Shown: positions 1 to 7,860, counted from the stretch's first letter. The stretch is 46,058 nt of DNA from Nitrospira sp. UBA2083 (GCA_002331625.1 DCZN01000061.1:36964-83021); one strand, 5' to 3'. Notes: generated by a model from the letters alone, not told the origin. Made by a program: numbers and translations.

Positions 1-180
1 CTCGACGTGCTCGTCGCACAGCGCAATCTCTTCGAGGCGGAACTGGCACTGGCCGGAACTCATCGATTACACCTGGTCTCGGTCGTCCAGCTCTACAAGG
101 CCTTGGGGGGTGGATGGTCGCCACTGGATTCAGCTCAGCAGATGCCGGCAACGCATGTGTCGGAAGTCGGGAAGGGATAA
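1..180 (+). CDS. C-terminal end of an outer-membrane efflux protein (TolC/NodT family), partial
   Basis: Reading frame 1 is open from the window edge to the TAA at 178-180, giving 59 residues of a C-terminus. The segment starts [18 protein letters not shown] and later has [11 protein letters not shown], the helical repeat and closing motif of NodT-type outer-membrane factors. These form the trimeric channel of tripartite RND efflux pumps across the periplasm and outer membrane. The residues after GGGW are a short polar tail, as usual. The 5' part, with any membrane-fusion and pump genes, lies outside the window. The family call is firm; the substrate is unknown. Confidence 0.85.
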   Translation, partial: LDVLVAQRNLFEAELALAGTHRLHLVSVVQLYKALGGGWSPLDSAQQMPATHVSEVGKG

Positions 181-308
181 GTAAGAGCGTGTCGATCTAT
201 TTCGGGACTGTATTCTTTGGTTCGGTCACCATCGAACAGAGAGCAATCAAGGCTGGATCAAGAATGAGTTGGGAACTACACGGCACCACACAAAGAAGCA
301 TCAAGACA

Positions 309-332
309 CATGTCTCCACTGAAGGAGATGTG
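309..332 (+). terminator. Imperfect hairpin after the efflux gene (weak terminator candidate)
   Basis: CATGTCTCC and GGAGATGTG can form a 9-bp stem with two G-U pairs around the loop ACTGAA. No T-run follows, so intrinsic termination is not shown. The rest of 181-385 holds no coding or regulatory pattern I can support. Confidence 0.2.
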
Positions 333-385
333 CCAACACAACACCGGTGATGTTGCAGATCAGGGCAGGAGCGGAGGACATGACG

Positions 386-1237
386 ATGGAACTACGACCG
401 GTTCAGATGGAGGACATTCAGACCTGCGGGAAGGTCATGTATGAAGCATTCAAGGACATCTCCCAGCGCCACAATTTCCCTCCCGATTTTCCCGACCCCG
501 CGGCCGCAGAGGGACTGCTGAGTGACTTGTTGAATGCGCCCGCTTTCGATGCCTTTGTGGCCGAGGAAGAAGGCCGGATACTCGGCAGTATCTTTGTTTC
601 GCGTCGTTCGCGAGTGGGCGGCATCAGTGTTCTGACCATCGATCCCAAGGTCCAAAATCGTGGTATTGGCCGACGCTTGCTGCGGCATGGCATGGAGTTC
701 TTGGCCAAGCAGGGTCATACACGCCAACAGATTATTCAGGTGGGTTATCACAATCGCTCGCTGTGTCTCTATGCCAAGTCGGGCTTCATCGCCAGCGAGT
801 TGTTGTCCAACATGGCGGGCAAACCGATCAGGGCCGACATTCCATCACGCACGGTGCGAAGGGCAACCGATAGCGACATAGGCGCCTGCAACACGCTATG
901 TCGAAAGGTGCATGGCTTTGATCGTGACCATGAGGTAGCGCACGCCATCGCACGAGGGACGGTCTCCGTGGTTGTACACAACGGTCGAATCACCGGTTAT
1001 GCCACAGGAGTCGGTTTTGTGGGTCATGGCGTGGGCGAGACGAATGAGGATCTGAAGGCATTGATCGCATCGGCCGACGGTTTTTCCGGACCGGGCATTC
1101 TGATCCCGACCGGAAACGGCGAGCTCTTCCGATGGTGCCTCGAGAATGGGCTCAGGGTTGTGCAGCAGATGACCCTCATGGATACGCAGCCTTCGCGTCC
1201 TACAAATGGCGTCTATTGGCCTGCCGTCCTGTCTTGA
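386..1237 (+). CDS. Tandem GNAT-family N-acetyltransferase
   Basis: A 283-residue protein with two GNAT-like halves. The N-terminal half has the acetyl-CoA pyrophosphate loop QNRGIGRRLLRHG at about residues 92-104, followed by the usual YAKSGF segment. The second half starts near residue 155 (SRTVRRATDSDIGACNTLC) and is more divergent, so only the first half is likely to be catalytic. GNAT proteins move an acetyl group from acetyl-CoA to an amine; the substrate here cannot be told. I chose ATG 386 because GGAGG at 373-377 lies 8 nt before it. The in-frame ATG at 380 is too close to that site, and one at 350 has no such site. It is followed 40 bp later by the metallo-beta-lactamase-fold gene. 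Confidence 0.8.
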   Translation: MELRPVQMEDIQTCGKVMYEAFKDISQRHNFPPDFPDPAAAEGLLSDLLNAPAFDAFVAEEEGRILGSIFVSRRSRVGGISVLTIDPKVQNRGIGRRLLRHGMEFLAKQGHTRQQIIQVGYHNRSLCLYAKSGFIASELLSNMAGKPIRADIPSRTVRRATDSDIGACNTLCRKVHGFDRDHEVAHAIARGTVSVVVHNGRITGYATGVGFVGHGVGETNEDLKALIASADGFSGPGILIPTGNGELFRWCLENGLRVVQQMTLMDTQPSRPTNGVYWPAVLS

Positions 1238-1277
1238 ACAAGACATACCACTGGGTTCCACAGACTAAGGAGATGCG

Positions 1278-2009
1278 ATGAGTGACAAAACCAGACTCAC
1301 CGAAATTGCCCCAGATCATTATGTGCTCTCGATCTATGTGCCGGAATTCAACCTCCGGTTCAATCATTACCTGATCAAGGACGACGAGCCGCTGCTGTTC
1401 CACACCGGCATGAAGCAGATGTTCCCATGGCTGCGGGAGGCGGTCGCACAAGTCATCAATCCCTCCCTGCTGCGTTGGATTTCGTTCAGTCACTTTGAAG
1501 CCGATGAGTGCGGGGCACTCAATGAATGGCTGGCCCTGGCGCCTCGTGCCCAACCGGTGTGTGGCTTGGTCGGGGCGCTGGTGAGTGTCAATGACTTCTC
1601 CTCGCGTCCAGCGCACGTGCTCGCCCACGACGAAATACTCAAGACCGGTCGCTACCGGTTTCGATTCCGCCGGACGCCGCACGTGCCGCATAACTGGGAA
1701 GCTGGGGTCCTGTTCGAAGAAGAGACACGCACGCTGTTGTGTTCGGATCTCTTCACGCACAACGGGGACGTGGAAGCGGTGACCGAATCGGATGTGGTCG
1801 ACCGAGCCAAACGGGCGTTGATCGACGGTCAGAAGAGTCCGTTCGCGAACGCTTATCCCTACACGCCGATGACGGATTCGATTTTGCACGGCTTGGCCGC
1901 TCTCCGGCCAGCACGGTTGGCGCTCATGCATGGATCCGCGTTCGTGGGCGACGGAGAACGCGCATTGCGCGACTTGGCGATTGTCATGCGGGAGGTGTTC
2001 GGGAGGTAA
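1278..2009 (+). CDS. Metallo-beta-lactamase-fold diiron protein (ODP/FprA-like domain)
   Basis: 243 residues. The signature HFEADE (H72, E74, D76) together with H135 or H138, D157 (CSDLF) and H218 (LMHGS) matches the ligand set of the oxygen-binding diiron proteins and of the diiron domain of flavodiiron FprA, rather than the HxHxDH zinc set of hydrolytic family members. There is no flavodoxin domain, so this is a stand-alone diiron domain. Known relatives bind or reduce oxygen or act as oxygen sensors in the cytoplasm; the role here is inferred. An AGGAG-like site precedes ATG 1278. A partial ridA follows 2 nt after the stop. Two broken copies of this gene occur at 4857 and 6683, so it is the only intact member of a repeated module. 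Confidence 0.8.
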   Translation: MSDKTRLTEIAPDHYVLSIYVPEFNLRFNHYLIKDDEPLLFHTGMKQMFPWLREAVAQVINPSLLRWISFSHFEADECGALNEWLALAPRAQPVCGLVGALVSVNDFSSRPAHVLAHDEILKTGRYRFRFRRTPHVPHNWEAGVLFEEETRTLLCSDLFTHNGDVEAVTESDVVDRAKRALIDGQKSPFANAYPYTPMTDSILHGLAALRPARLALMHGSAFVGDGERALRDLAIVMREVFGR

Positions 2010-2011
2010 CC

Positions 2012-2191
2012 ATGAAAATCGAGCGAATCGTGATCAAGCCGGACCCGTATAAGCCGTTCCGTCTGGCTCAAGGCTATCGCGTCGACAATCTGTTGTTTAT
2101 TTCAGGTCAGGCTGCCATCGACGATGAGGGGAAAGCGGAAATAGAGATGCGATCGGTTGGGTACGCGATCCAAGAAGGAAAGGAGACGGCT
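2012..2191 (+). pseudogene. N-terminal fragment of a RidA-family gene, joined in frame to the next gene
   Basis: From ATG 2012 the first 40 codons match the intact RidA gene at 6773 almost residue for residue (MKIERIVIKPDPY, FRLAQGYRV, LLFISGQ, AIDDEG). Similarity stops abruptly near 2131, after the shared ATCGACGATGAGGGG. The following 20 codons (from KAEIEMRSVG) look like the former upstream region of the zinc-ribbon gene, and no stop intervenes, so a 120-residue RidA/zinc-ribbon chimera could be translated. The fragment lacks most of the RidA fold and cannot form the usual trimer. It directly follows the diiron gene, as the third module copy once did at 6683-7198. Confidence 0.75.
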
Positions 2192-2374
2192 ATGGTCTGC
2201 TATCGATGCAGCGGGCTGATGGTCCGTGAAGAGTTGGCTGATTTTGCATTCGGCTCCGGAGGTGATGAGCCGGTTGGTTGGCGCTGTGTGAATTGTGGAG
2301 CCATCGTGGATCCACTCATTACCGCACATCAGCGACCCAGACCCATGCTCGTAGGCCGTTCACAAACGAAATAG
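2192..2374 (+). CDS. Small zinc-ribbon protein
   Basis: 60 residues starting MVCYRCSGLMV, with two CxxC pairs: C3/C6 and the pair in WRCVNCG near the middle. This is a four-cysteine zinc ribbon. The ends of the protein are polar and there is no other domain. AGGAG at 2181-2185, 6 nt before ATG 2192, supports translation as a separate gene rather than only as the tail of the RidA fragment upstream, which is in the same frame. Small ribbons of this type may bind nucleic acid or protein partners; nothing in the sequence shows which. The gene seems to have been caught by the rearrangement that truncated the preceding ridA. Confidence 0.6.
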   Translation: MVCYRCSGLMVREELADFAFGSGGDEPVGWRCVNCGAIVDPLITAHQRPRPMLVGRSQTK

Positions 2375-2434
2375 CACAGGAACGTGCGCTTACCGTGAAC
2401 GCAGTGGACCTTCACTACTTATTGGAGATGAAAG

Positions 2435-2986
2435 GTGCCGTTGCCAGATTCGAACCATCATAAAGTGACCACGGGAGAACACGCCGTGAGTTTTCAGGTC
2501 GAACACCATGCAATATCGCAATCGCAGGACGAAGTTGCCGTCCGTCGTCTCTATGAACAGATGATGGAAGGATGGAACCGCGGGAGTGCCGAGATGTTTG
2601 CGGCGCCGTTCACGGAGAATGCGGACTTCATTGCGTTCGACGGCACACATTTCAAAGGTCGACGCGAGATCGAAGTCTCTCACCAGGCGCTCTTCGAGAA
2701 ATGGCTGAAAGGTACACGTCTGGTGGGGGAAGTTACCGGCGTGCGGTTTGTCGCATCCGATGTAGCTGTGATGCATGCGCGCGGAAGCACCATCATGCAA
2801 GGACGCACGTACCCCTCTCCGGAGCGGGATTCGATCCAGACATTGATCGCGACAAGACATGAGACGACATGGCTGGTAGAGGCATTTCACAATACGAGGA
2901 TACGGCCCATCGGCCGTTCTCTCTCTGGAACGGGAATATGGGTCCTGACGGATTGGCTCTGGAAACTGTGTCGTCCAAGGAAGTGA
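2435..2986 (+). CDS. SgcJ/EcaC-type SnoaL-like (NTF2-fold) protein
   Basis: 183 residues. The core (about 30-155) has the SgcJ/EcaC pattern: a helix with YEQMMEGWNRG, then AAPFTENADFIAFDGTHFKG, VAVMHARG, and ERDSIQTLIATR with a final VEAFHNTRIRPIG. The fold is a small cone-shaped barrel used for hydrophobic ligands; most members have no proven reaction. The start is a GTG at 2435 with GGAG 7 nt upstream. The last 25 residues (SGTGIWVLTDWLWKL) go beyond the usual end of the family and may be a hydrophobic addition. It sits alone, with about 60 bp before it and 37 bp after it. Confidence 0.75.
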   Translation: MPLPDSNHHKVTTGEHAVSFQVEHHAISQSQDEVAVRRLYEQMMEGWNRGSAEMFAAPFTENADFIAFDGTHFKGRREIEVSHQALFEKWLKGTRLVGEVTGVRFVASDVAVMHARGSTIMQGRTYPSPERDSIQTLIATRHETTWLVEAFHNTRIRPIGRSLSGTGIWVLTDWLWKLCRPRK

Positions 2987-3023
2987 CGGTAACAGGGAAT
3001 GCGAGATTTGTTAGGGATGATCC

Positions 3024-3431
3024 ATGAATGACGACAGACAGCGGGATCGAAGACAGAAAGGGATGGATTGGGTTGCTGCAATCGCCGGCGTGTTACTCCT
3101 CATCAGCCTCGGATTTGAACTGCTGGCACACCAGTTCTTCGGACGGACGAGCATCGAAATGCTTCTCTTGGCGTTGTATCTGGGTTTCTGGTTGTACGTT
3201 GTGGGACTCGCTTTCCTTCTTGTTCTGGTCGTGCAGTGGCTGTTGACGTGGGACCGCCTAAGTATCGGCGGGTCGGGATTCTTTTGTTCAACTCAAACCG
3301 CGCCCGTGGATCAGCCCGTGCAACAAGGGACCCAATTTCATGCCATGGACACCGTTTTGGTTGGACCGAGCCCAAGATCGATCGCGAACCATGAGGAGGA
3401 TCCGCCGAACCAGTTGCCCAAGGCCAGTTGA
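3024..3431 (+). CDS. Small membrane protein, two predicted transmembrane helices
   Basis: 135 residues. A charged N-terminus (MNDDRQRDRRQKG) is followed by two hydrophobic stretches at about 15-33 (WVAAIAGVLLLISLGFELL) and 45-73 (LLLALYLGFWLYVVG and LAFLLVLVVQWLL). This predicts a two-helix inner-membrane protein. The C-terminal half is hydrophilic, rich in Pro and Gln, and has no recognisable fold; it may be read into former noncoding DNA. A TAGGGATG-like site precedes ATG 3024. I do not recognise the family. Neighbours are a SnoaL-like gene and an iron-sulfur gene, with no clear operon link. Confidence 0.5.
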   Translation: MNDDRQRDRRQKGMDWVAAIAGVLLLISLGFELLAHQFFGRTSIEMLLLALYLGFWLYVVGLAFLLVLVVQWLLTWDRLSIGGSGFFCSTQTAPVDQPVQQGTQFHAMDTVLVGPSPRSIANHEEDPPNQLPKAS

Positions 3432-3499
3432 CCGAATACTACGACTCGGTGGTGGCGTGATGATGTGATGCACTGCGGTTGAAGAGGAGGGTACGTTCT

Positions 3500-4843
3500 A
3501 TGGTGAAGTTGGACGAGCATCCCACAGTTAGACATGTTCGGGAAGAGTTTCAACGGACTGCAGCGGTCGCGTGGTCGACACCGCTCGATGCTGATTGGCT
3601 TCGTCACTTGTGTCTGGAGGCAGGAGCGGACGATGTCGGCGTGGTCGAAATCAACCGACCGGAACTGGCAAAGGACCGTCAGGACATTCTGGCCTGCTTC
3701 CCTCACACCAAGTCGCTCATCGGCCTCGTCTGCCGGATGAATCGGGAGCCCATTCGTAGTCCGTCGCGCTCGGTGGCGAATTTGGAATTTCATCACGCTG
3801 GCGATCGTATGAACGACGTGGCCCGCGCAGTTGTTACGGCGCTTGAGGCGCACGGCGTTCGTGCGATGAATCCTTCGATGGGTTTCCCGATGGAGATGGA
3901 TCGCTTTCCCGGCAGGATCTGGGTGGTTTCGCACAAGCTCGTCGCTGTGGCTGCGGGCCTTGGGCAAATGGGCATCCATCGCAACGTGATCCATCCGAAG
4001 TTCGGGAGCTTCATTGTGCTCGGGACTGTGCTGATCGACGCGACCATGAGCAGTTACGACAAGTCCCTCGACTACAACCCTTGTGTCGAATGCAAGCTCT
4101 GCGTTGCTGCCTGTCCGACCGGCGCGATCGGAGCGGACGGCCATTTCAACTTTTCCGCCTGTTACACCCACAACTATCGTGAGTTCATGAGCGGGTTCAC
4201 AAACTGGGTGGAACAGATTGCTTCCAGCCGCTCGGCGTGGGAGTACCGTGCCAAAGTCTCCGATGCAGAGTCCGCCTCCATGTGGCAGAGTCTTTCGTTC
4301 GGAGCCAACTACAAGGCGGCCTATTGTCTTTCGGTCTGTCCTGCCGGAGAGGAGGTGATCGCGCCCTACCTCGATAGTCCGAAACGTCACATGGAGGAGG
4401 TCGTTAAGCCGCTTCAACATAAACCGGAAACGATATATGTGGTGGCGGGATCCGATGCCGAGTCGCACGTGGCTCGTCGATTCCCTGAGAAGACCCTCAA
4501 GCGAGTCGGCAATGGGCTTCGCCCGCAGTCCATCGCACAATTCTTGGCCGGTCTCCCGAACACCTTCCAGCGCGAGCAGGCTGCGGGTCTCGACGCGACG
4601 TATCACTTTACGTTCACAGGTGCAGAGACCCGTCAAGCCACCGTCACCATTCGCGATAAGACAATCCGCGTCGAGAGCGGTCACGTCGGACGACCTCAAC
4701 TTCGAGTAGTGGCTGACAGTCGCGCGTGGCTACGATTTATTCGGAAGGAGGGGAGCTTGGTTTGGGCATTGCTCACCCGAAGAATTCGCCTGAAAGGAGT
4801 GCCGAAACTGTTGATGGCATTCGGGAAATGTTTTCCGTCTTGA
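3500..4843 (+). CDS. 4Fe-4S oxidoreductase-like protein with C-terminal SCP2-like domain
   Basis: 447 residues from ATG 3500, chosen because GAGGAGG (3484-3490) lies 9 nt upstream; a TTG at 3479 is also in frame. The N-terminal part resembles the region before the ferredoxin in QueG and reductive-dehalogenase-like proteins. Then comes a ferredoxin motif CVECKLCVAACP (Cys at about 195, 198, 201, 205) and a later CLSVCPAG, giving enough cysteines for one or two clusters. From about residue 330 (TYHFTFTGAETRQATVTI) the chain matches the SCP2 sterol-carrier fold, which binds lipids. A fusion of these two parts suggests redox work on a hydrophobic substrate; that is inference. No cobalamin partner is visible. 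A truncated diiron-protein gene follows 13 nt later. Confidence 0.7.
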   Translation: MVKLDEHPTVRHVREEFQRTAAVAWSTPLDADWLRHLCLEAGADDVGVVEINRPELAKDRQDILACFPHTKSLIGLVCRMNREPIRSPSRSVANLEFHHAGDRMNDVARAVVTALEAHGVRAMNPSMGFPMEMDRFPGRIWVVSHKLVAVAAGLGQMGIHRNVIHPKFGSFIVLGTVLIDATMSSYDKSLDYNPCVECKLCVAACPTGAIGADGHFNFSACYTHNYREFMSGFTNWVEQIASSRSAWEYRAKVSDAESASMWQSLSFGANYKAAYCLSVCPAGEEVIAPYLDSPKRHMEEVVKPLQHKPETIYVVAGSDAESHVARRFPEKTLKRVGNGLRPQSIAQFLAGLPNTFQREQAAGLDATYHFTFTGAETRQATVTIRDKTIRVESGHVGRPQLRVVADSRAWLRFIRKEGSLVWALLTRRIRLKGVPKLLMAFGKCFPS

Positions 4844-4856
4844 ATCCGGAGGCACC

Positions 4857-5102
4857 ATGGAACAGACGAGGGTCACCGAATTCACGTCTGATCAGTATGT
4901 AATTTCGGTCTATGTTCCGGAGTTCAACCTCCGATTTAATCACTTCCTGATCAATGACGACGCGCCTCTGCTCTTTCTCGGGGGCATGAAGCAGATGTTC
5001 CCGTTCGTCCAGGAAGGAGTCGCCCGCGCATGCTCGGCGTCGAACCGTTCGTACCTGATTCCCTCGTTGTCCGAGTGCACAGGTGTTGCGTGCTCGTCCT
5101 GA
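4857..5102 (+). pseudogene. Truncated copy of the diiron metallo-beta-lactamase-fold gene
   Basis: The first 57 codons ([33 protein letters not shown]) align without gaps with the intact gene at 1278. Similarity ends at about 5028, before the HFEADE metal motif. The remaining 24 codons (from ACSASNRSYL) resemble nothing in the family and stop at 5102. The product would lack every metal ligand, so it is a remnant even though GGAGG still stands before the ATG. The break lies just ahead of the NmrA gene and may mark an insertion boundary. Confidence 0.8.
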
Positions 5103-5127
5103 CCAACCCGTAAGAGAGGAGACGATC

Positions 5128-6264
5128 ATGATCAAGCCAAGAATCATCGTGACCGGAGCAACTGGAAAGACAGGGAGCGTCGTCGTTGCCGAGCTGCTGA
5201 AGGCCGGCTATTCCGTCCGCGCAATGGTGCACCGAGAAGATGACCGCTGCGAACGGCTGAGGGCGCAAGGGGTCGAGATTGCGGTTGCCGAGATGAGTGA
5301 TGTCGAGCGGGTCGCCGACGCGCTGAAGGACGTCCAGCGCGCGTATTTTTGTCCGCCTTTCGATCCGTATATGATTCAGGGCGCGGTCGCCTTTGCGGTC
5401 GCCGCCAACGAAGCCCGGCTCGAGCACATTGTCGGCCTGACCCAATGGTTGGCGAGCCCTTCGCATCCCTCGCTCATGACCCGCCAGCACTGGCTCGTCG
5501 ATCGATTGTTCTCGATGATGCCTCGAGTCTCGCATACGATCGTCAGGCCAGGCTTCTTCGCTGATGCGTACCTGGTGACGATGGGATTGGCCGCACATCT
5601 CGGCATCTTTCCCTGGATCTTCGGCAATTCCCGAAACGCGCCACCTTCCAACGAAGATATCGCGCGAGTCGCCGTCGCGGCGCTGATGGATCCTGCGCGG
5701 CACGCCGGAAAAAGCTATCGCCCCACCGGACCGGCGCTTCTCGACGCGGAGGACATGGCCAAAGCCATTGGCCGAGCCGTTGGGCGATCGCTCAAGGTCG
5801 TGCCAAGCCCGATCTGGCTGTTCATGAAGGCTGCACGGATGATCGGCTACCCGATCGATGTGTTGAGTGGCGTTCGCTACTACATCGATGATCACAAGCG
5901 CGGCGCCTTCGAGCTGGGGGCACCGACTACCGACGTGCTCGATGTGACCGGCCGCCCCGCTGAGGACTTCGAGACGATCGCGCGTCGTTATGCGGTGCTG
6001 CCCCCTAACCAGCAGACCTTCGGCAATTGGCTGCGCGAGTGTGTGGACTTCATGCTCGCTCCACTTAGCCCTGGATTCGATCTGGACCGCTACGACCGCC
6101 AATTGCGCCGTCCGTTCCCCTCAGCGCCGCAGTTCGCTCACGACTCCATGGTGTGGCTGCGCGAGCACAGCATCGACAACGCCGCTAGATCCGCGGAGCC
6201 GGGCCGCGACGAGAGCCGAGACCTGAAAAGGTTCCAGGAACCAGTGATCACCATGAGCGATTGA
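5128..6264 (+). CDS. NmrA-type NAD(P)-binding protein
   Basis: 378 residues. The dinucleotide loop VTGATGKTGSVV near the N-terminus and a Rossmann pattern through about residue 230 place it in the NmrA/atypical short-chain dehydrogenase group. Members use NAD(P) as cofactor or redox sensor; the substrate is unknown. The C-terminal 100 residues (from about 275) exceed the usual NmrA length and contain no motif I know. ATG 5128 is preceded by GAGAGGAG; an upstream in-frame ATG at 5083 lies inside the remnant before it. Codons are more GC-ending (GCG, CTG, GTC) than in neighbours, and the gene interrupts a diiron remnant, so recent acquisition is plausible. Confidence 0.75.
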   Translation: MIKPRIIVTGATGKTGSVVVAELLKAGYSVRAMVHREDDRCERLRAQGVEIAVAEMSDVERVADALKDVQRAYFCPPFDPYMIQGAVAFAVAANEARLEHIVGLTQWLASPSHPSLMTRQHWLVDRLFSMMPRVSHTIVRPGFFADAYLVTMGLAAHLGIFPWIFGNSRNAPPSNEDIARVAVAALMDPARHAGKSYRPTGPALLDAEDMAKAIGRAVGRSLKVVPSPIWLFMKAARMIGYPIDVLSGVRYYIDDHKRGAFELGAPTTDVLDVTGRPAEDFETIARRYAVLPPNQQTFGNWLRECVDFMLAPLSPGFDLDRYDRQLRRPFPSAPQFAHDSMVWLREHSIDNAARSAEPGRDESRDLKRFQEPVITMSD

Positions 6265-6302
6265 TGGAAGAAGAGCCACGTCTCTGAAACGGGGAGCGAG
6301 CC

Positions 6303-6638
6303 ATGTCAGACGCACGCACCACTCAGAAGGTTTACCGCATAGATAAGTTCAAGGTTCCCGTGGAGGCTCGGAGCGAGTTTCTCGAGCGGGTTCACATGAC
6401 TCATGCGATTCTTCGTACGCTTCCTGGCTTCGCACAAGACCTTGTCCTCGAGCAAACCGGTGGTCCTGGTGTCTTCAACTTCGTGACGGTCGCAATCTGG
6501 GCTAGTCCAGCCGCGGTCGAACATGCCAAGGAGGTCGTGACTACGAAGCATCGAGACAGCGGGTTTAATCCTAAAGACGTACTCAAGCGATTGAACGTTG
6601 AGGCAGATGTGGCCTACCACACCGAAGTTCATACGTAA
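6303..6638 (+). CDS. Antibiotic-biosynthesis-monooxygenase (ABM) fold protein
   Basis: 111 residues with the dimeric alpha/beta-barrel pattern of the ABM group: an opening strand YRIDKFKVPVEARSEFLERV, the middle LPGFAQDLVLEQ, and FNFVTVAIWAS followed by a helix with AVEHAKEVV. Family members include small monooxygenases and heme-degrading enzymes, but many have no known activity, and no heme ligand can be assigned here. GGGAGCGAG precedes ATG 6303. It lies 38 bp after the NmrA gene and may be co-transcribed with it; a NAD(P)-dependent reductase with a small monooxygenase would be a sensible pair, but this is conjecture. Confidence 0.7.
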   Translation: MSDARTTQKVYRIDKFKVPVEARSEFLERVHMTHAILRTLPGFAQDLVLEQTGGPGVFNFVTVAIWASPAAVEHAKEVVTTKHRDSGFNPKDVLKRLNVEADVAYHTEVHT

Positions 6639-6682
6639 CGAGGGGCGGCTTTTCTCAGACTGTTGTACAGAGGAAGAATGGG

Positions 6683-6739
6683 ATGATGGACAAGCCGAGA
6701 ATCACCGAGATTTCCTCCGATCACTATGCGTCTCGTTGA
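6683..6739 (+). pseudogene. Short N-terminal remnant of a third diiron-protein gene
   Basis: The 17 codons from ATG 6686 (MDKPRITEISSDHYASR), preceded by another ATG at 6683, match the first residues of the intact gene at 1278 ([17 protein letters not shown]) and then hit TGA at 6737-6739. Only 33 bp separate the stop from the intact ridA gene, so the body of a diiron gene has been deleted between them. Together with the intact diiron gene followed by a ridA fragment at 1278-2131, this shows that the two genes once formed a repeated pair. Confidence 0.7.
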
Positions 6740-6772
6740 TGGTGAACCGTCAGTTGCAATGGAGTATGCGGT

Positions 6773-7198
6773 ATGAAAATCGAACGAATCGTGATCAAGC
6801 CGGATCCATATGAACCGTTTCGCCTGGCCCAAGGCTATCGTGTCGGCGACCTCCTGTTCATTTCGGGTCAAACTGCGATCGACGATGAGGGGGAGATCGT
6901 GGGGGCGGGGAACTTCGACGCGCAGGCAGCGCAGACCTTCCAAAACCTTGAACGTATTCTCCGTGCGGGTGGTTCGAGTTTAAGGAACGTCATCAAAGTG
7001 ACGATCTTTCTTCGGGACATGTCGAATTTTCAGGCGATCGTCTCCCTGCGGGGCCGCTACTTTACGCCCCCGTATCCGGCCGACACGATTGTCGAGGTGA
7101 CGTCCCTCTATTCCCCCGAGGCACTGATTGAAATCGAAGCCATTGCTGTCGTCGATGCCGCTGCGGAGTGGAATGAACGAGCGGTCAGGAGTGAATGA
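6773..7198 (+). CDS. RidA/YjgF-family protein
   Basis: 141 residues with the full RidA fold: LLFISGQ near residue 28, NVIKVTIFLRDMSNF at about 73-87, YFTPPYPADTIVEVTSL, and the closing IEIEAIAVV. RidA proteins are cytosolic trimers; the canonical type removes reactive enamine/imine intermediates using an arginine in the segment PARSCVEV. Here the matching position is PADTIVEV, with Asp instead of that Arg, so imine deaminase activity is doubtful and it may belong to a non-deaminase Rid group. It overlaps the next gene by ATGA and sits directly after a diiron-gene remnant, its former partner. Confidence 0.85.
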   Translation: MKIERIVIKPDPYEPFRLAQGYRVGDLLFISGQTAIDDEGEIVGAGNFDAQAAQTFQNLERILRAGGSSLRNVIKVTIFLRDMSNFQAIVSLRGRYFTPPYPADTIVEVTSLYSPEALIEIEAIAVVDAAAEWNERAVRSE

Positions 7199-7773
7199 TG
7201 GGCGTTATAACCGGCATTCTCATGCATGCATTTGGTCGTCCACATGGCCTTCTAGGCAGACTAGGCGGTCTCATAATGGCGCGTACGAATAAGCCGTGTG
7301 CCGCATGGGTTGTCATGTTGCTTGATATCCAGCCGCAGGACCAGGTGCTCGAGGTCGGCTTCGGATCAGGCGTAGCCGTTGAACTCATGACTCGATTAAC
7401 TCCGACTGGCTTTGTTGCAGACATTGATGCTTCCAAGGAAATGGTCAGACAAGCGACCGCTCGCAACGCGAAAGCCATTGAGAGTGGTCGGGTTGAATTA
7501 CAGCACGGCTCTGTCGAGAACCTGCCGTTCGCGGACAATTCATTCGATAAGGCCTTGGCGATCAACTCGATGCAGGTCTGGTCGGACGCGATGGTCGGGC
7601 TTCGGGAAATGCGGTGCGTCCTCAAGGCAGGTGGCAAGATCGCTCTGGGGTTTACTCCCTATTCTGGCCAATCGAAGGACGGGATGTCTGACGTGCTGAA
7701 GACCGTGGGTTTTGCGAACACGAGTGTCGTCGAATCGGAGAGAGGGTTTTGTGTTCTCGGGCTCAAACCATGA
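7195..7773 (+). CDS. Class I SAM-dependent methyltransferase
   Basis: 192 residues. Motif I is VLEVGFGSGVAVELM (about 53-67), followed by VADIDASKEMV with the acidic residue for the SAM ribose, ENLPFADNSFDKALAINSMQVW for motifs II and III, and LREMRCVLKAGGKIAL. It resembles the UbiE/COQ5-like and small unknown methyltransferases. It has no membrane anchor, though HGLLGRLGGLIM near the N-terminus is amphipathic. The ATG overlaps the ridA stop, so the two genes are translationally coupled and probably act together. The acceptor is unknown. Confidence 0.8.
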   Translation: MMGVITGILMHAFGRPHGLLGRLGGLIMARTNKPCAAWVVMLLDIQPQDQVLEVGFGSGVAVELMTRLTPTGFVADIDASKEMVRQATARNAKAIESGRVELQHGSVENLPFADNSFDKALAINSMQVWSDAMVGLREMRCVLKAGGKIALGFTPYSGQSKDGMSDVLKTVGFANTSVVESERGFCVLGLKP

Positions 7774-7860
7774 GCAATGAACTTCGTCAGTTCATGATGA
7801 CGATGTGTACAAGGAGAGACAGTTGAAAATGACGACGACCAGCCGCGAAGGGAGTAATCG

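Noticed and set aside
1739..2011. An in-frame extension upstream of the RidA fragment
   Set aside because: It overlaps the intact diiron gene in another frame and its sequence is Arg/Gly-rich without motif; ATG 2012 matches the RidA start exactly.
3338..4699. A 453-codon open frame on the minus strand opposite the Fe-S/SCP2 gene
   Set aside because: The plus-strand frame has clear family motifs; the minus-strand product has no known motif and a basic, His/Arg-rich composition typical of antisense shadows in GC-rich genes.
4951..6102. A 383-codon open frame on the minus strand opposite the NmrA gene
   Set aside because: It spans a remnant and a real gene and has the same shadow composition with no motif.
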